A DNA stretch of 64,000 nt from Leptodactylus fallax (taxonomy: Eukaryota > Chordata > Amphibia > Anura > Leptodactylidae), in assembly GCA_947044405.1 (NCBI GenBank), contig CAMRHE010000205.1, positions 744,001 through 808,000 on the forward strand, written 5' to 3'. Of this stretch, positions 24,360 through 35,931 are shown one piece after another (the first letter of the stretch is position 1; each line of letters starts with the position of its first letter). The translations under genes were made by a program, and so were the position numbers. The notes under the pieces are model-generated. The model was not told where the DNA came from. It saw only the letters and a list, made by a program, of their open reading frames with translations, and made no database searches.

Positions 24360-25750
24360 AAAAGCTCATGTACGTATAACTGACAGTGGATCGTGGACCC
24401 ACTGTGCCACCTAACCATTTTTTACTTTGGGCTACTCCTGAGGGTGTTATCCTTATGGTCCCCTGGTTTTCACCCTTCAATTCCTGTACAGAGATGTAGT
24501 CTCTTTGCTATAGGGGAGCACCAGGTTGCTACCTCTAAGAGTAGTCCTGCTATAGGTGCGAGGCACCAGAGGTTCAGGCAAAAAAGTGGTCAAGTTTGGT
24601 TCAAAGGTTGGGGAAGACAACATAGAAGCAGGGTCGTGAGAAGCCAAAAGGTCATACATAGAAGATCAAAATATCAGGAAAAGTATCAGAAGTATCAGAG
24701 TCAAAAACAGGCTAAGGTCAATACACGGAAATCAAGCAGGAACACAAGCACACCTAACAGGAGTATCTTGTTTGCCCTAATACTTTGTATATCTACTATA
24801 TAGTCACAAACTGAATATTCTAACAGGCGGGGTGGAGGGGGGTACAGGGCGCTGTTATCCCATACAGGGTGAGAGCCCTACAATATTTCTATAGAGTCCT
24901 AGTGTTTGAAGGGCTTTGGTGTAAGGGACAGACTGGGTACTGCCGTTGTCAGATTGGGAGCTATTTGTGGCGCAGAGTGAGGATTCTAGGGCCCAATAGG
25001 TCAGTTGGTAGGACGTCTTTGTTTGGTGACTCCAACAGATGTGGTGGAGTAGCCCTTTCCCTGTGTGGATCACTGCTACTGCCACCTAGCAACCACCATA
25101 TCGGGCTTGAGGACCCAATCTCACCTTGATAATTGGGTAAGCCTGAGAGTATCCCACGTCAAGACACAATTGGTGGGGTCTCTTGATATAATTGGGTGAT
25201 CGCATTTATTTCTGTGTATTTGTGTGTTAATAAGGCAGCCATGTTTTAATCTATTTAATAAATGTTAGGTTTTATGATTTTCTATTCATATTTAACTATG
25301 GGCTGGTTTTGTATATATTATGAATGGATATAAATTTTTGCTGGATCTGAGTAGCTTAGTATACTTGTTAAATTCTCAAGTTGCTGAGAAATGGACGGGC
25401 CCAGGTGCATTAGCAGTAAGAGGATGGCTAGATGGAGAAGCCTGGGCTGCATGGTGAGAAACCAAGGTGACCGGGGGATGGCGCCTGCTGGGAGTAGTAG
25501 TATGATGGTGATTGCAGACTGCTGACATTACAGTATGTGTACCTTAAACAAGCACAGCTGTAAATTACAACTTGCCCTTCAGAAAAGATGCCCTTATACA
25601 CCTAAATAAATGGCAAAGAAAATAGGTAAATCTAAAAAAATTAAAAGAAATGTATTTTTAAAAATCTCTACAATCGTGAGCACCTTGTTGAAGTATTTCT
25701 AGCTACCTCTGCTCTAGTGTGTGATCATCAGTGTTGTGTAATTGTCATCA
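24360..25750. other. No gene recognised
   Basis: Frames up to 136 codons (24393-24803) have no domain and atypical composition. The text looks repeat-like but was not assigned. Confidence 0.45.
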
Positions 25751-25760
25751 AAGCCTATAA

Positions 25761-26836
25761 CAGTGATGGCGGACCTATGACACGCCAAGACATTTTAGGT
25801 GACACACCAAGACTTTTTAGGTGACACACATCGGCAGCTACTTATTGTGTTATTGCAGTAAGTAGCTGTCGATAATTTTTACTCACCTGTCCACGCTCCT
25901 GTCCTGGCCGCCCTCCACTGCCTCCTGGTGGCGGCGCTACACTGACGTCACAATGCTGAAGAACGCTGAGACGCTATGTACAGCATCCAGGTGTTCTTTA
26001 GCATTGGCTACAGCGCACCTGGATGCGGCAGTGGAAGGCGGCCAGTACTGGAGCATGGACAGGTAAGTAAAGAGTATTGGCCATTACTCTGTGTGGGGGT
26101 GGGGGGAATAAAAGGGGGTCATATACTGCGGGTGGGCTTTAAAAGAGGGGTCATATACTGTGTGGAGGGTATAAAAGGGGACATAAACTGTGTGGAGGGC
26201 ATAAATAGGGAGATCATAAGCTGTGGGGGGTAAAAAAAAGGGGGCCATATACTGTGTGGGGGCCATAAATGGGGGTCAGATACCGTGTGGGGGCCATAGA
26301 AAGGGGTCATACTGTGGGGGACCAAAAAAAGGGGTCATATACTGTGTGGGTGGCTAAAAAAAGGAGGTCATATACCGTAAGATTGGCCAGAAAAAGAGGG
26401 TCATATACTGTGTGATGGCCCAGAAAAAGGGGGTCATATACCATGTGATGGGCCAGAAATACATGTAATCCAAATACATACATCAAAAATATAACTCTTC
26501 TTTTACTAGAGCTACATATCAGTAAATATCAGTAAATTGTGGATATTTCTAGATGTGATATGGCACCTGAGTAAGTTGGGTTGCTCACGACTGTCATCCG
26601 TGTGCCTCCCATGCACCATCCGTGCTTCCCCTAACCCCAAAGGACAGGAACAGGACCTGCTCCATATTTTGCGGCCCGGACTGTCGGCCCGCACACAGGA
26701 CCGTGTAATTCACAGTCATGTGCACTGAAAAACCCTGATAGCACACTGACCTAGCACATTGTCGTGTGCAAGGGGCTTTAAGCTAGGTTTTTTTATGAAT
26801 TTTGACACACCAAGCTCAAAGGATTAGCCATCACTG
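25761..26836. mobile_element. hAT-type MITE
   Basis: The ends are CAGTGATGGCGGACC and, inverted, CAGTGATGGCTAATCC. They are flanked by an 8-bp duplication with one mismatch (GCCTATAA at 25753-25760, CCCTATAA at 26837-26844), as expected for hAT transposition. Subterminal GACACACCAAG occurs at both sides. No transposase. The core contains a tandem repeat. Confidence 0.88.
26092..26460. repeat. Tandem repeat inside the hAT MITE
   Basis: About ten diverged units of roughly 30-38 bp, based on GGGGTCATATACTGTGTGG followed by a GGCCATAAAA-type segment. Confidence 0.85.
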
Positions 26837-27180
26837 CCCTATAAGGTTGTAAAGATTGTTTAAATAGAAAAACAAGCAAATCTCAGGACATAGTAGTTAA
26901 TAAAACAGGTCCTTCAAGTCCAGCCTCTAATGTTATGTTTAATAATTTACAAGTGAACTTTTACACAATTAAATAAAAAGCTGTAGATGCTCGATTTTTA
27001 TTACAGACTGGTAGAATAAATAATACAATTGTCCTTAGTGTCTGCTTACTGTAATGCCTGTTCTCTAAATCTCCACTAGATGGCATGCTAACGTGATAAA
27101 AAAGGCAGAAGGAAACAACTGCAATGGATTGTATAGTCAGGTTGCTGATATGTCATCTATGTTCATCAGACATTCTCTCT

Positions 27181-27548
27181 GTAAGGATACATTCTCACTA
27201 CCCTTATTACAGCCCATGTCTTTCATCCGTCATAGGATGACAGCAACGGATATTAACGGTAGTAGACTAAAGGACATAGACAGAACCTCCTCTGTCTGTG
27301 TCCGTCCCCATTGTCTCTGATGTAAACAACATGACTGACACTTTCTTCCATTTTGTTTGTTTACTTTTGTAATGGAAGAAAAAATTCCTGCATGAGGACT
27401 TTCTCTTCCATCAGAAAAGTAAAAAATACGACAGAAGAAATCTTCCATCATGTTTTTTATATTGGATTGAATGCAGACGAATACCGGATGAAGGTGTGAC
27501 GGATGAGAGCAAAGGACATTGTATAATGGTAGTGTGAGCCGACCCTAA
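27181..27548. repeat. Probable TTCACAC-group MITE, diverged
   Basis: GGATACATTCTCACTACCC at the left and GGTAGTGTGAGCCGACCCTA at the right are approximate inverted ends. ATCCGTCATAGGATGACAG and CCGGATGAAGGTGTGACGGA are further mirrored words. Confidence 0.5.
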
Positions 27549-28715
27549 GGCAGAAATAAAGAGATATCTCACTCTCATTTTCATTGAAGAAAATAAAAGG
27601 CAACAAGAAATGTTTGTACTGGCAACCAAAATAATCATAGAAATATTATGTAGTTATTCCTTGTCATAATAGGATCTCTAATAAAAATAATAGCTCTTGA
27701 TCTGCATTCCCTGCGGTGATCCATATTACAGCCTACTGTGTCCTAGAACTCTATGGTTTTTACCACGGTTAAGCATCCTAGTCCTTCATGTCTGTCATAT
27801 TCTTAGCTGGACTGGTAAAACATTTTACCAGACGTAAATTCTTTGATGAAGTATGCACTATATCTAGTCAAGTAATAATTATCTAAAATGTCTTGGCTGC
27901 CATAGGTCTCACTCTACAGACGTAGCCAAGTGAGATTTTGGATTTTGAACCTTCCACCACCATTTCCAGTATTGGTAGGGGTCCCAGTAACCAGACCGCT
28001 ACCAATGACAAGTCTTCACTACTTACCAAGTACATTTGCACAGCAGCTGCTTTTGGTATCTCAGCTCAGCCCATTCACTTGAATAGAAGTGAGGTGCAAA
28101 AAGACCATGTGATGGATGAACATGATGTCATACATCCTGTAAAGCGGGAGCAGTACTCAGGGAGCATTGCTGTTCCTTCAGACAGCTGATCCGTGGGAAT
28201 CTCTATCATAACGAAACATAGCAAAAAAACGCTGCAGGAAAAAAACAGAGCAGAAATGCATCGTGTTTTTTTCCACTGCATATTTTTCTGGCAATATGTG
28301 TATGGGATTAGTAGAATCCCATTCATTTTTCAGGTACTGTTAAACACAGCGTTTTCGCAACGTGGGGCTTCAGCCTAAAGATGTTATGTTGTGAGGTGGG
28401 AACGGGAAGTCCCCCCCTATTGCACGTTGTAGTCATGACTGGTGGTGGACAGCGATTCCATTCACGTCAATGGGAGCAGTGGAGAAATGCCCCCTGACAG
28501 CACAAGGCTATGAAATGTATGATGCTGAGTTGTAAGACTGGCCCCTCTGACAGTGCAGTCATATTGGTACCAAAACTAACTGCACCGGTATCTCTGCAAC
28601 CGGGGCACTTACTGGCAAAGCTAACAGTGTGGTGAATTCAGCGCACTGTCAGCTTTCCAGCGGTATATAACAGCATTAGAGGACATGAAAGGTCCTCTTT
28701 AAGGATGCAGGGTAG

Positions 28716-29060
28716 TTTTGTTAATGCTCGGTGACTTTTAGCATCATTCTCATCTTCGCCTTCCAAAATTCAAATTTTTTATTTTTTTTTGTAAACATAG
28801 CCATGGGAGGGCTTATTCTTTGCACAATGAGTCGTACTTCAGGTGGGCACCATTTTGGAACACGTATAAATGCTTTAATTAGCTTTTTAAATGTTTTGGG
28901 GTCTGAAAATGTTTGCATTTTATTGTTATAGCATTCACTCTCCATTAAAAATGACACGGTGACTATGTCTGGTGAGTGATTTTGTTTACAGCAATACCAT
29001 ATTTATATTATTTTTATTATGTTTTACTGCTTTTCCTAAATAAAATGACATTTTTCAAAA
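28716..29060. repeat. piggyBac-type MITE fragment
   Basis: CAAATTTTTTATTTTTTT, GGCTTATTCTTTGCACAATG and CACCATTTTGGAACACG match the AT-rich half of TTAA-type frog MITEs such as 17776-19024 (GGCTTATTGTTTGCG). Ends not preserved. Confidence 0.45.
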
Positions 29061-29104
29061 ATTAATGATTTAGTGACTAGGGGTACTGTATTCTGACTTT
29101 CTTG

Positions 29105-29315
29105 CACTAGGTTCACACCTGTGTTCAGCTTTCCGTTCATCAGGTCCACTTGGGGACCCGAGAAACGGAGACCTAATCCGCTTAAAAAGCGGTAACTGGT
29201 GGAAACCCATGGACCCCATAGACTATAATGGAGTCCGCTCGGTTTCCGCCCAAAAAATGGGAGAGAAAAGTCCTGCATGCAGGACTTTTCTCTCCGCATT
29301 TTTCAAGCGGATTCG
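29105..29315. repeat. TTCACAC foldback MITE, right end missing
   Basis: It starts CTAGGTTCACACCTGTG and contains CCGCTTAAAAAGCGGTAAC and a palindrome AGAGAAAAGTCCTGCATGCA with its mirror. It provides the uninterrupted version of the site into which the 36014 MITE inserted. Confidence 0.7.
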
Positions 29316-29389
29316 GAGACAGCGAGCACTTTTTATTGCTATTTTTGGGGAGATGAAGTGACCAGAACACATTAATTTGCGCATTGCGG

Positions 29390-29830
29390 TATTTTTTTTT
29401 TCATTCACCATATGGGATAAATAACTTTAGTTTTGGATAGTGCGAACTTATATGCACACAGAGATACTTAATATATGTTTGTTTATTTTTTGTTTATGTT
29501 ATTTTTTAATATGTAAAGGGTTTTTGTTATTTTTTTTTTTAAGTTTTAGTTTATTTATTTATTTTTTTTTTATATTTATTTATTTTTACTTTTTTTTTCT
29601 TGTTTTTTATCTTGTCCCTCAAGGGCACCTCTTGATCTTTTTTAACATGGGGAAGGGGCAATCTTGCTCCCCTAACCGCTATTGATTTTTCTGAATATTT
29701 TCCAACTCCAGCTCTAGCTATTACAGAGTCAGGGCCTGGAAGTCATGTATCACGTACAACTCTTCTGCTTTCGAAGTGCCAGCACCTTACTATTAGGGCA
29801 TTGAGCATTAACTATAAGCACAGTGGGAAG
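29390..29830. repeat. piggyBac-type MITE fragment
   Basis: TTCACCATATGGGATAAATA followed by a T-rich tract and a terminal AAGGGGTTAATA repeats the layout of 17776-19024 (TTCACCGTATGGGATAAATA). It directly abuts the preceding MITE. Confidence 0.5.
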
Positions 29831-30539
29831 GGGTTAATAATATGTACAGTATTTACATGTAAAAGGTGAACAATGCATCCCTGGTATCAAATAAGATATG
29901 TTTTTTTTTTCAGTTTGGAAAAAAAAAATTTTTTTATTTTTTTACTCTACTGTACTCTTGAGTCCAAACCCATATGAAAAATAGGCACTGCCTTTCATAT
30001 TGTTCAATAAAGACTTCCTGAGTGACCCTCGCCCTTGATCCCTCCATTCCTTTACCTCATGTAATTTGCATAGAAAAGCCATCTTTTTGTTATACATATT
30101 TAGATTTTTGGCATGTGGGGTCCATTGTGCTGACATTGGTATTGCGGTGGTTGAAATTGTACTGTGATGCTGTGTGCTACCATTTATCAGAGGTGGCTAA
30201 AATTCCTCACATATCCAGGTTCAGAAGTAGTGTTTTTTGAAAAAATTTGTGGCTGTGTGCCTATCTGAAGAGTGATGAAGAAGAAGTGGCTGTCCAAAAC
30301 AAAAAGCTGCCAAAAATTATCCCTTCATGGGAGCAGATGTGATCTCAAAATGGTATATTTTGTAAGCCGCTGTACAGTAGCCACAATGGACTATTTGCTG
30401 CAGAAAAATTGATAGTAAACCATGTATGAAGGTTTATCCAGCCAGAGAATAGACTGCCTAGAAAGACCCTGCATATAGTGCAACCTCTGATGAAAACTAG
30501 TAGTTAACGCTCAGTGCCATAATAGTACAGCGCTGTTTT

Positions 30540-31095
30540 GCCGTGGGCACAGAGTTGGAAGATACTCCGACTCTGGTGGATTAACCCCTTGTATGCCATG
30601 ATCAATAGCGCTCACGGCATTCAGGGGGTCAGAGTCTGGGGGCAAGATCGCCCCCTCCCTGCCACCCCTCGGATGCCCTGCGATAAGAACGCGGGGTCCA
30701 AGGGGTTGCTATTGCAACCAGGAGACCGAGCAATGGTCAAAAACGTTAATAAAAGCTAATCCAAACATTATGTGTAACTCAAAATGGTGAAAAATGAAAT
30801 TACAATTCGTCATGCAAAGAATAAGCCCTCACATTGCTAGGTTGACAGAAAAGTAAAAAAGTTATGAATTTTGGAAGGCGGGGAGGGAAAATATGAAAAA
30901 AGTCACCGAACATTACATAAAAAACTACCCTGCATCTTGATTTTGATGCATTTTTTTTGAGCCAAACAGTGTCTTGAAAAGGAATGGGGAATATAAAGAA
31001 AGCAATAATGCAATTCCCTTCTGCTAAATCCACTTCTGGCTTTGGCTCAAAAGAAAAAAACAGCAGCAAAATCTGCAACAAAAAAAGCTGCCTAA
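30540..31095. repeat. Mosaic of piggyBac-type and foldback MITE pieces
   Basis: GATTAACCCCTTGTATGCC at 30580 resembles a TTAA-type end. AATAAGCCCTCACATTGC at 30820 is a reversed AT-rich MITE segment. 30945-31090 carries TTTTTTGAGCCAAA mirrored by TTTGGCTCAAAAG and ends AGCAAAATCTGCAACAAAAA, as in the 36014 and 40118 elements. Confidence 0.45.
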
Positions 31096-32244
31096 GCAGA
31101 AAAGTTACGTTTTCAAAAACACATGCATTTGCACATGAATGTCAATTTCAGCTGAAGCCTTTTCCTTATAGATTTAATAAGGAAAGAAAAAAAAACGCAG
31201 GGAAACGTGCAATCATGTGACTGGCACCTAATACAATGCTGACATCCCCCGCCTCTGGATTGTAGGTGTGTGAGTGGTTGCATTATCGGCCTTCTGCACC
31301 TGTGTTATTTTCACCATTGGGCCTGTGTGCATCCTGCACCATTGAGCCATGGTTTTATCTGATAACAGGTAAGTGTGGCCCTATCCTAAGTATTGGGCAA
31401 TGACTTGCTTTGATGCGAAAACCACTTTAAAAAACTGTCCTATTTTTAGAATCTGGGCTTTAATATTCAAAGGTGTAAGCCCTTCTCAATATATTCTAGC
31501 TACGACAAGCATTTAAAAGGAGTCTGTCAGCTCCAAAATGCCGTCCAAGCCAATAAGAGTTCTGTATAGAGGACTTTAATAGGAGCAGAAACATACTGTT
31601 GTGATTATTAAGCAATAAAGTAATGCAGAGAAGATAATCTTTTTATGGATATGTAAATCAAACTGCACCAGGGGGGCCTGAGATACCAGATCTTCCTACA
31701 GACAGCCACAAGTGCTCTAGCTCTCCTCTGGAATCTCAGCCCAAGGCCTTTAACCATGATTGATATTTTCAGCTTCTGCTTGCATCATATCAGTCTGTAG
31801 ACAAATCTGGCCAACTCCATGCGCACCAGATGATGTTTGCATTGGTTTATAGTCACAAAGGTATCTTACAAGTCTTACGTAGATAGATTGGGTCTAAGGC
31901 ACATGACCGTAGTGGATTTATGGTCCACAAGTACTGATCTGCAAACCACACAAAAACATGTCTGCATTGCATCAGTACGTTATTCACAATGACGGATCAT
32001 GTATGATTCCCTATACCCAAAAATTGTGGTTGTGTGTCTGGGCTCATAGAAAAGAACTCTTTTATCTGCAATAGTGGATAAAAACATACCGGTAGTAACC
32101 ATGAGAGCTGCTGTTTGTTATGGTTCACCACTTGGTTCCCCCAGGTAGCATTTGACTATACAAGTAAACCCATATGAACTGGATAAAAATGTTATGGTGT
32201 ATTGATGGTGGCTTGCTCTGTTACGGCATTTGAACATGGAGCTC
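31096..32244. other. No gene seen
   Basis: A MITE-like end AAAAGGAGTCTGTCAGCTCC occurs at about 31515. Otherwise nothing recognisable. Confidence 0.4.
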
Positions 32245-32450
32245 TAAGGGTGAGTTCACACAGAGTTTTTTTCAGGAGGATCATTCATTTCAATGGAAGT
32301 CAGTAGCGTTTTTGTTTTTTTGTTTTTCTTCCTCTAGCTGAAAAAATCAGCTGGAGGAAGAAAAAAAAAATAAGCGACATGACCTATCTTCAGGCGGATT
32401 CCGCCTTGAAAAACCCATTGAAATCAATAAGGGGCAGAAAAATGGGATGC
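32245..32450. repeat. TTCACAC-group MITE (CATTTCAATGG subtype), left part
   Basis: GGGTGAGTTCACACAGAG, then CATTCATTTCAATGGAAGTC, a small hairpin around CTAGCTGAAAAAATCAGCTG and AAACCCATTGAAATC, as in the copy at 47684-48199. The right end is absent. Confidence 0.6.
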
Positions 32451-32952
32451 GGGAGCCCCTATTTCACATAATATCACTTCCACTATATATTGAGGTACAT
32501 AGTAATATACAGTATTACATAATTGTGTATCTCCCCACTTTATAAATTGTGGTATATTGTATATATTAATGAAAAATCCCAGTGACAAGTGGTTGTTATA
32601 ACATATAAATCCATGGATGACAAATATCTAGCAAGAGTCATTGCTGGAATGCACAGCCCTATGCATTCCCAGCCATTACTGATAAGTACTAGGGCATCCC
32701 ATATAGCAAAACCTCACCACATCCAGGATAACCCCTGCTTTGTCTCAAAGTCGCTATATATATTGTGGCTGATAAATAAAACATGGCTGTGACAAAGACA
32801 GGTAAGTACGTAGGTCACAACTAGTATCAGAGCATAGTGAACGAGTCCAGCACAAGCAGTGAGTCACCAGTGATGTTGGAAAACGCCTCCAGCATTTAAA
32901 AATCCCTGCTGTGTCTCTAGGTTGCTATGTGATGTAAGGCTGAGACAAAGAC

Positions 32953-35282
32953 AGGTGAATCTATGGAGGCCGGTGGTGCACAGCCTCTATATGAGAATAA
33001 AGACAGGGAAGTGTATGGAGGCCGGTGGTGTCACAGCCTCTGTATGAGAATAAAGACAGGTGAGTGTATGGAGGTCGGTGGTGTCACAGCCTCTGTATCA
33101 GAATAAAGACAGGTGAGTGTATGGAGGTCGGTGGTGTCACAGCCTCTGTATCAGAATAAAGACAGGTGAGTGTATGGAGGCCGGTGGTGTCACAGCCTCT
33201 GTATGAGAATAAAGACAGGTGAATGTATGGTGGCCGGTGGTGTCACAGCCGCTGTATGAGAATAAAGACAGGTGAGTGTATGGAGGCCGGTGGTGTCACA
33301 GCCGCTGTATGAGAATAAAGACAGGTGAATGTATGTAGGCCGGTGGTGTCACAGCCGCTGTATGAGAATAAAGACAGGTGAGTGTATGGAGGCCGGTGGT
33401 GTCACAGCCTCTGTATGAGAATAAAGACAGGTGAGTGTATGGAGGCCGGTGGTGTCACAGCCTCTATATGAGAATAAAGACAGGGGAGTGTATGGAGGTC
33501 GGTGGTGTCACAGCCTCTGTATGAGAATAAAGACAGGTGAGTGTATGGAGGCCGGTGGTGTCACAGCCTCTGTATGAGAATAAAGACAGGTGAATGTATG
33601 GTGGCCGGTGGTGTCACAGCCGCGTATGAGAATAAAGACAGGTGAGTGTATGGAGGCCGGTGGTGTCACAGCCGCTGTATGAGAATAAAGACAGGTGGTG
33701 TAGGGGCCGGGGGCCGCCGGGGGGGGGGGGGGGGTATGGAGGCCGGTGGTGTCACAGCCGCTGTATGAGAATAAAGACAGGTGAGTGTATGGAGGCCGGT
33801 GGTGTCACAGCCGCTGTATGAGAATAAAGACAGGTGAATGTATGGAGGCCGGTGGTGTCACAGCCGCTGTATGAGAATAAAGACAGGTGAGTGTATGGAG
33901 GCCGGTGGTGTCACAGCCTCTGTATGAGAATAAAGACAGGTGAGTGTATGGAGGCCGGTGGTGCACTCACCCCGTGGAAAGACAGGTGAGTGTATGGAGG
34001 CGGGGGGGGTCACAGCCTCTGATAAAAAAAGAAGGTGAGGGGGGGGGGGCCACACTATATGAGAATAAAGACAGGGAAGTGTATGGAGGTCGGTGGTGTC
34101 ACAGCCTCTGTATGAGAATAAAGACAGGGAAGTGTATGGAGGTCGGTGGTGTCACAGCCTCTGTATGAGAATAAAGACAGGGAAGTGTATGGAGGCCGGT
34201 GGTGTCACAGCCTCTGTATGAGAATAAAGACAGGTGAGTGTATGGAGGTCGGTGGTGTCACAGCCTCTGTATCAGAATAAAGACAGGTGAGTGTATGGAG
34301 GCCGGTGGTGTCACAGCCTCTGTATGAGAATAAAGACAGGTGAATGTATGGTGGCCGGTGGTGTCACAGCCGCTGTATGAGAATAAAGACAGGTGAGTGT
34401 ATGGAGGCCGGTGGTGTCACAGCCGCTGTATGAGAATAAAGACAGGTGAATGTATGGAGGCCAGTGGTGTCACAGCCGCTGTATGAGAATAAAGACAGGT
34501 GAGTGTATGGAGGCCGGTGGTGTCACAGCCGCTGTATGAGAATAAAGACAGGTGAGTGTATGGAGGCCGGTGGTGTCACAGCCTCTGTATGAGAATAAAG
34601 ACAGGTGAGTGTATGGAGGCCGGTGGTGTCACAGCCTCTATATGAGAATAAAGACAGGGAAGTGTATGGAGGTCGGTGGTGTCACAGCCTCTGTATGAGA
34701 ATAAAGACAGGTGAGTGTATGGAGGCCGGTGGTGTCACAGCCTCTGTATGAGAATAAAGACAGGTGAATGTATGGTGGCCGGTGGTGTCACAGCCGCTGT
34801 ATGAGAATAAAGACAGGTGAGTGTATGGAGGCCGGTGGTGTCACAGCCGCTGTATGAGAATAAAGACAGGTGAGTGTATGGAGGCCGGTGGTGTCACAGC
34901 CGCTGTATGAGAATAAAGACAGGTGAGTGTATGGAGGCCGGTGGTGTCACAGCCGCTGTATGAGAATAAAGACAGGTGAGTGTATGGAGGCCGGTGGTGT
35001 CACAGCCGCTGTATGAGAATAAAGACAGGTGAGTGTATGGAGGCCGGTGGTGTCACAGCCGCTGTATGAGAATAAAGACAGGTGAGTGTATGGAGGCCAG
35101 TGGTGTCACAGCCTCTGTATGAGAATAAAGACAGGTGAGTGTATGGAGGCCGGTGGTGTCACAGCCGCTGTATGAGAATAAAGACAGGTGAATGTATGGA
35201 GGCCGGTGGTGTCACAGCCTCTGTATGAGAATAAAGACAGGGGAGTTTATGGAGGCCAGTAGTGTCAGAGCCGCTGTAAAAG
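32953..35282. repeat. 53-bp minisatellite array, about 44 copies
   Basis: The unit runs GAGTGTATGGAGGCCGGTGG, then TGTCACAGCCGCTGTATGAG, then AATAAAGACAGGT. Variants (CCTCTG or CCGCTG; GAGGCC, GAGGTC or GTGGCC; GAGTG or GAATG; TATGAG, TATCAG or TATATGAG) recur in the same order in two blocks, at about 33060-33650 and 34210-34860. This implies block duplication. Each typical unit holds AATAAA and CAGGTGAGT. Diverged half-units precede it (ACAAAGACAGGTAAGTACG at 32796). It is a minisatellite, not a CRISPR array: the units are contiguous with no spacers. Confidence 0.95.
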
Positions 35283-35577
35283 AATGCTATTCCAGCATCA
35301 GTCTCAGCTGTCGCCACAAAAATCACTGTGCAGTGCATGTTCACCCAAAATGCATTTAGCTGATATAAGGAAGGCACTTGGGATTGCTATATCAGTATTC
35401 TATCCTTAAAGCTACACCAACCAAGGCATGTTTCACCGAATGCTCTGCTTCTTCCAGGGCATCACTCAGCATCATTTTGGTCACTGACATAGAATTATTT
35501 GACCATTTGGCACAGCTGTTTTGCACTGGGATTTTTCATTAATATATACTACAGTTTATACAGTGGGGAGATACAGT

Positions 35578-35712
35578 AACGGTCAGTTCACACTAGCGTT
35601 GAGTCTCATTATGAAACACTGTCTCACATTCCACTTAAAATAGGCGGAGAGAAAAGTCCTGCAAGCAGACCCGTAGGATGGAAACTCAAACGCTAGTGTG
35701 AACCTAGAGTTA
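35578..35712. repeat. TTCACAC MITE nested in the right arm
   Basis: CAGTTCACACTAGCGTT at the left and AACGCTAGTGTGAACCTAG at the right are inverted ends. It contains AGAGAAAAGTCCTGCA. It splits the right arm of the long-inverted-repeat element, which resumes at GTTATTTAATAC. Confidence 0.8.
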
Positions 35713-35931
35713 TTTAATACTATATTGCTATGTCCCTTGATAGCAGAAGGGAGGTGATATTATATAAGTAAGGAGTTCCAATCCACTTCCATATCCCTCC
35801 TTTACCCATCCCATTCTATATATTTTATTTTGATATGATATAGATTTTAATGCATTATTAAAAGTGAACTTTTAATATAATTTTTTCCTATGCCCACCTG
35901 CATTCTCTTTCCTTGTTATATACAATAGATG

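Larger units (their letters stand above)
32451..35780. mobile_element. Long-inverted-repeat element with a minisatellite core
   Basis: The left arm (about 32451-32590) and right arm (35524-35577 resumed at 35713-35780) are inverted copies. GTATCTCCCCACTTTATAAA and ATTAATGAAAAATCCCAGTG face ACTGGGATTTTTCATTAATA and GTGGGGAGATAC. Beyond the nested MITE, ATTGCTATGTCCC and GGTGATATTATATAAG continue the match to GATATTATG and CTATGTACC in the inverted left arm. No transposase. Superfamily not determined; the exact outer ends are approximate. Confidence 0.75.

Noticed and set aside
24393..24803. 136-codon + strand frame
   Set aside because: No domain or start context; low-complexity QKYQKYQSQKQ region suggests repeat-derived chance frame.
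32953..35282. Regular repeats that could suggest a CRISPR array
   Set aside because: Units are contiguous with no unique spacers, the context is a vertebrate genome, and no cas genes exist.
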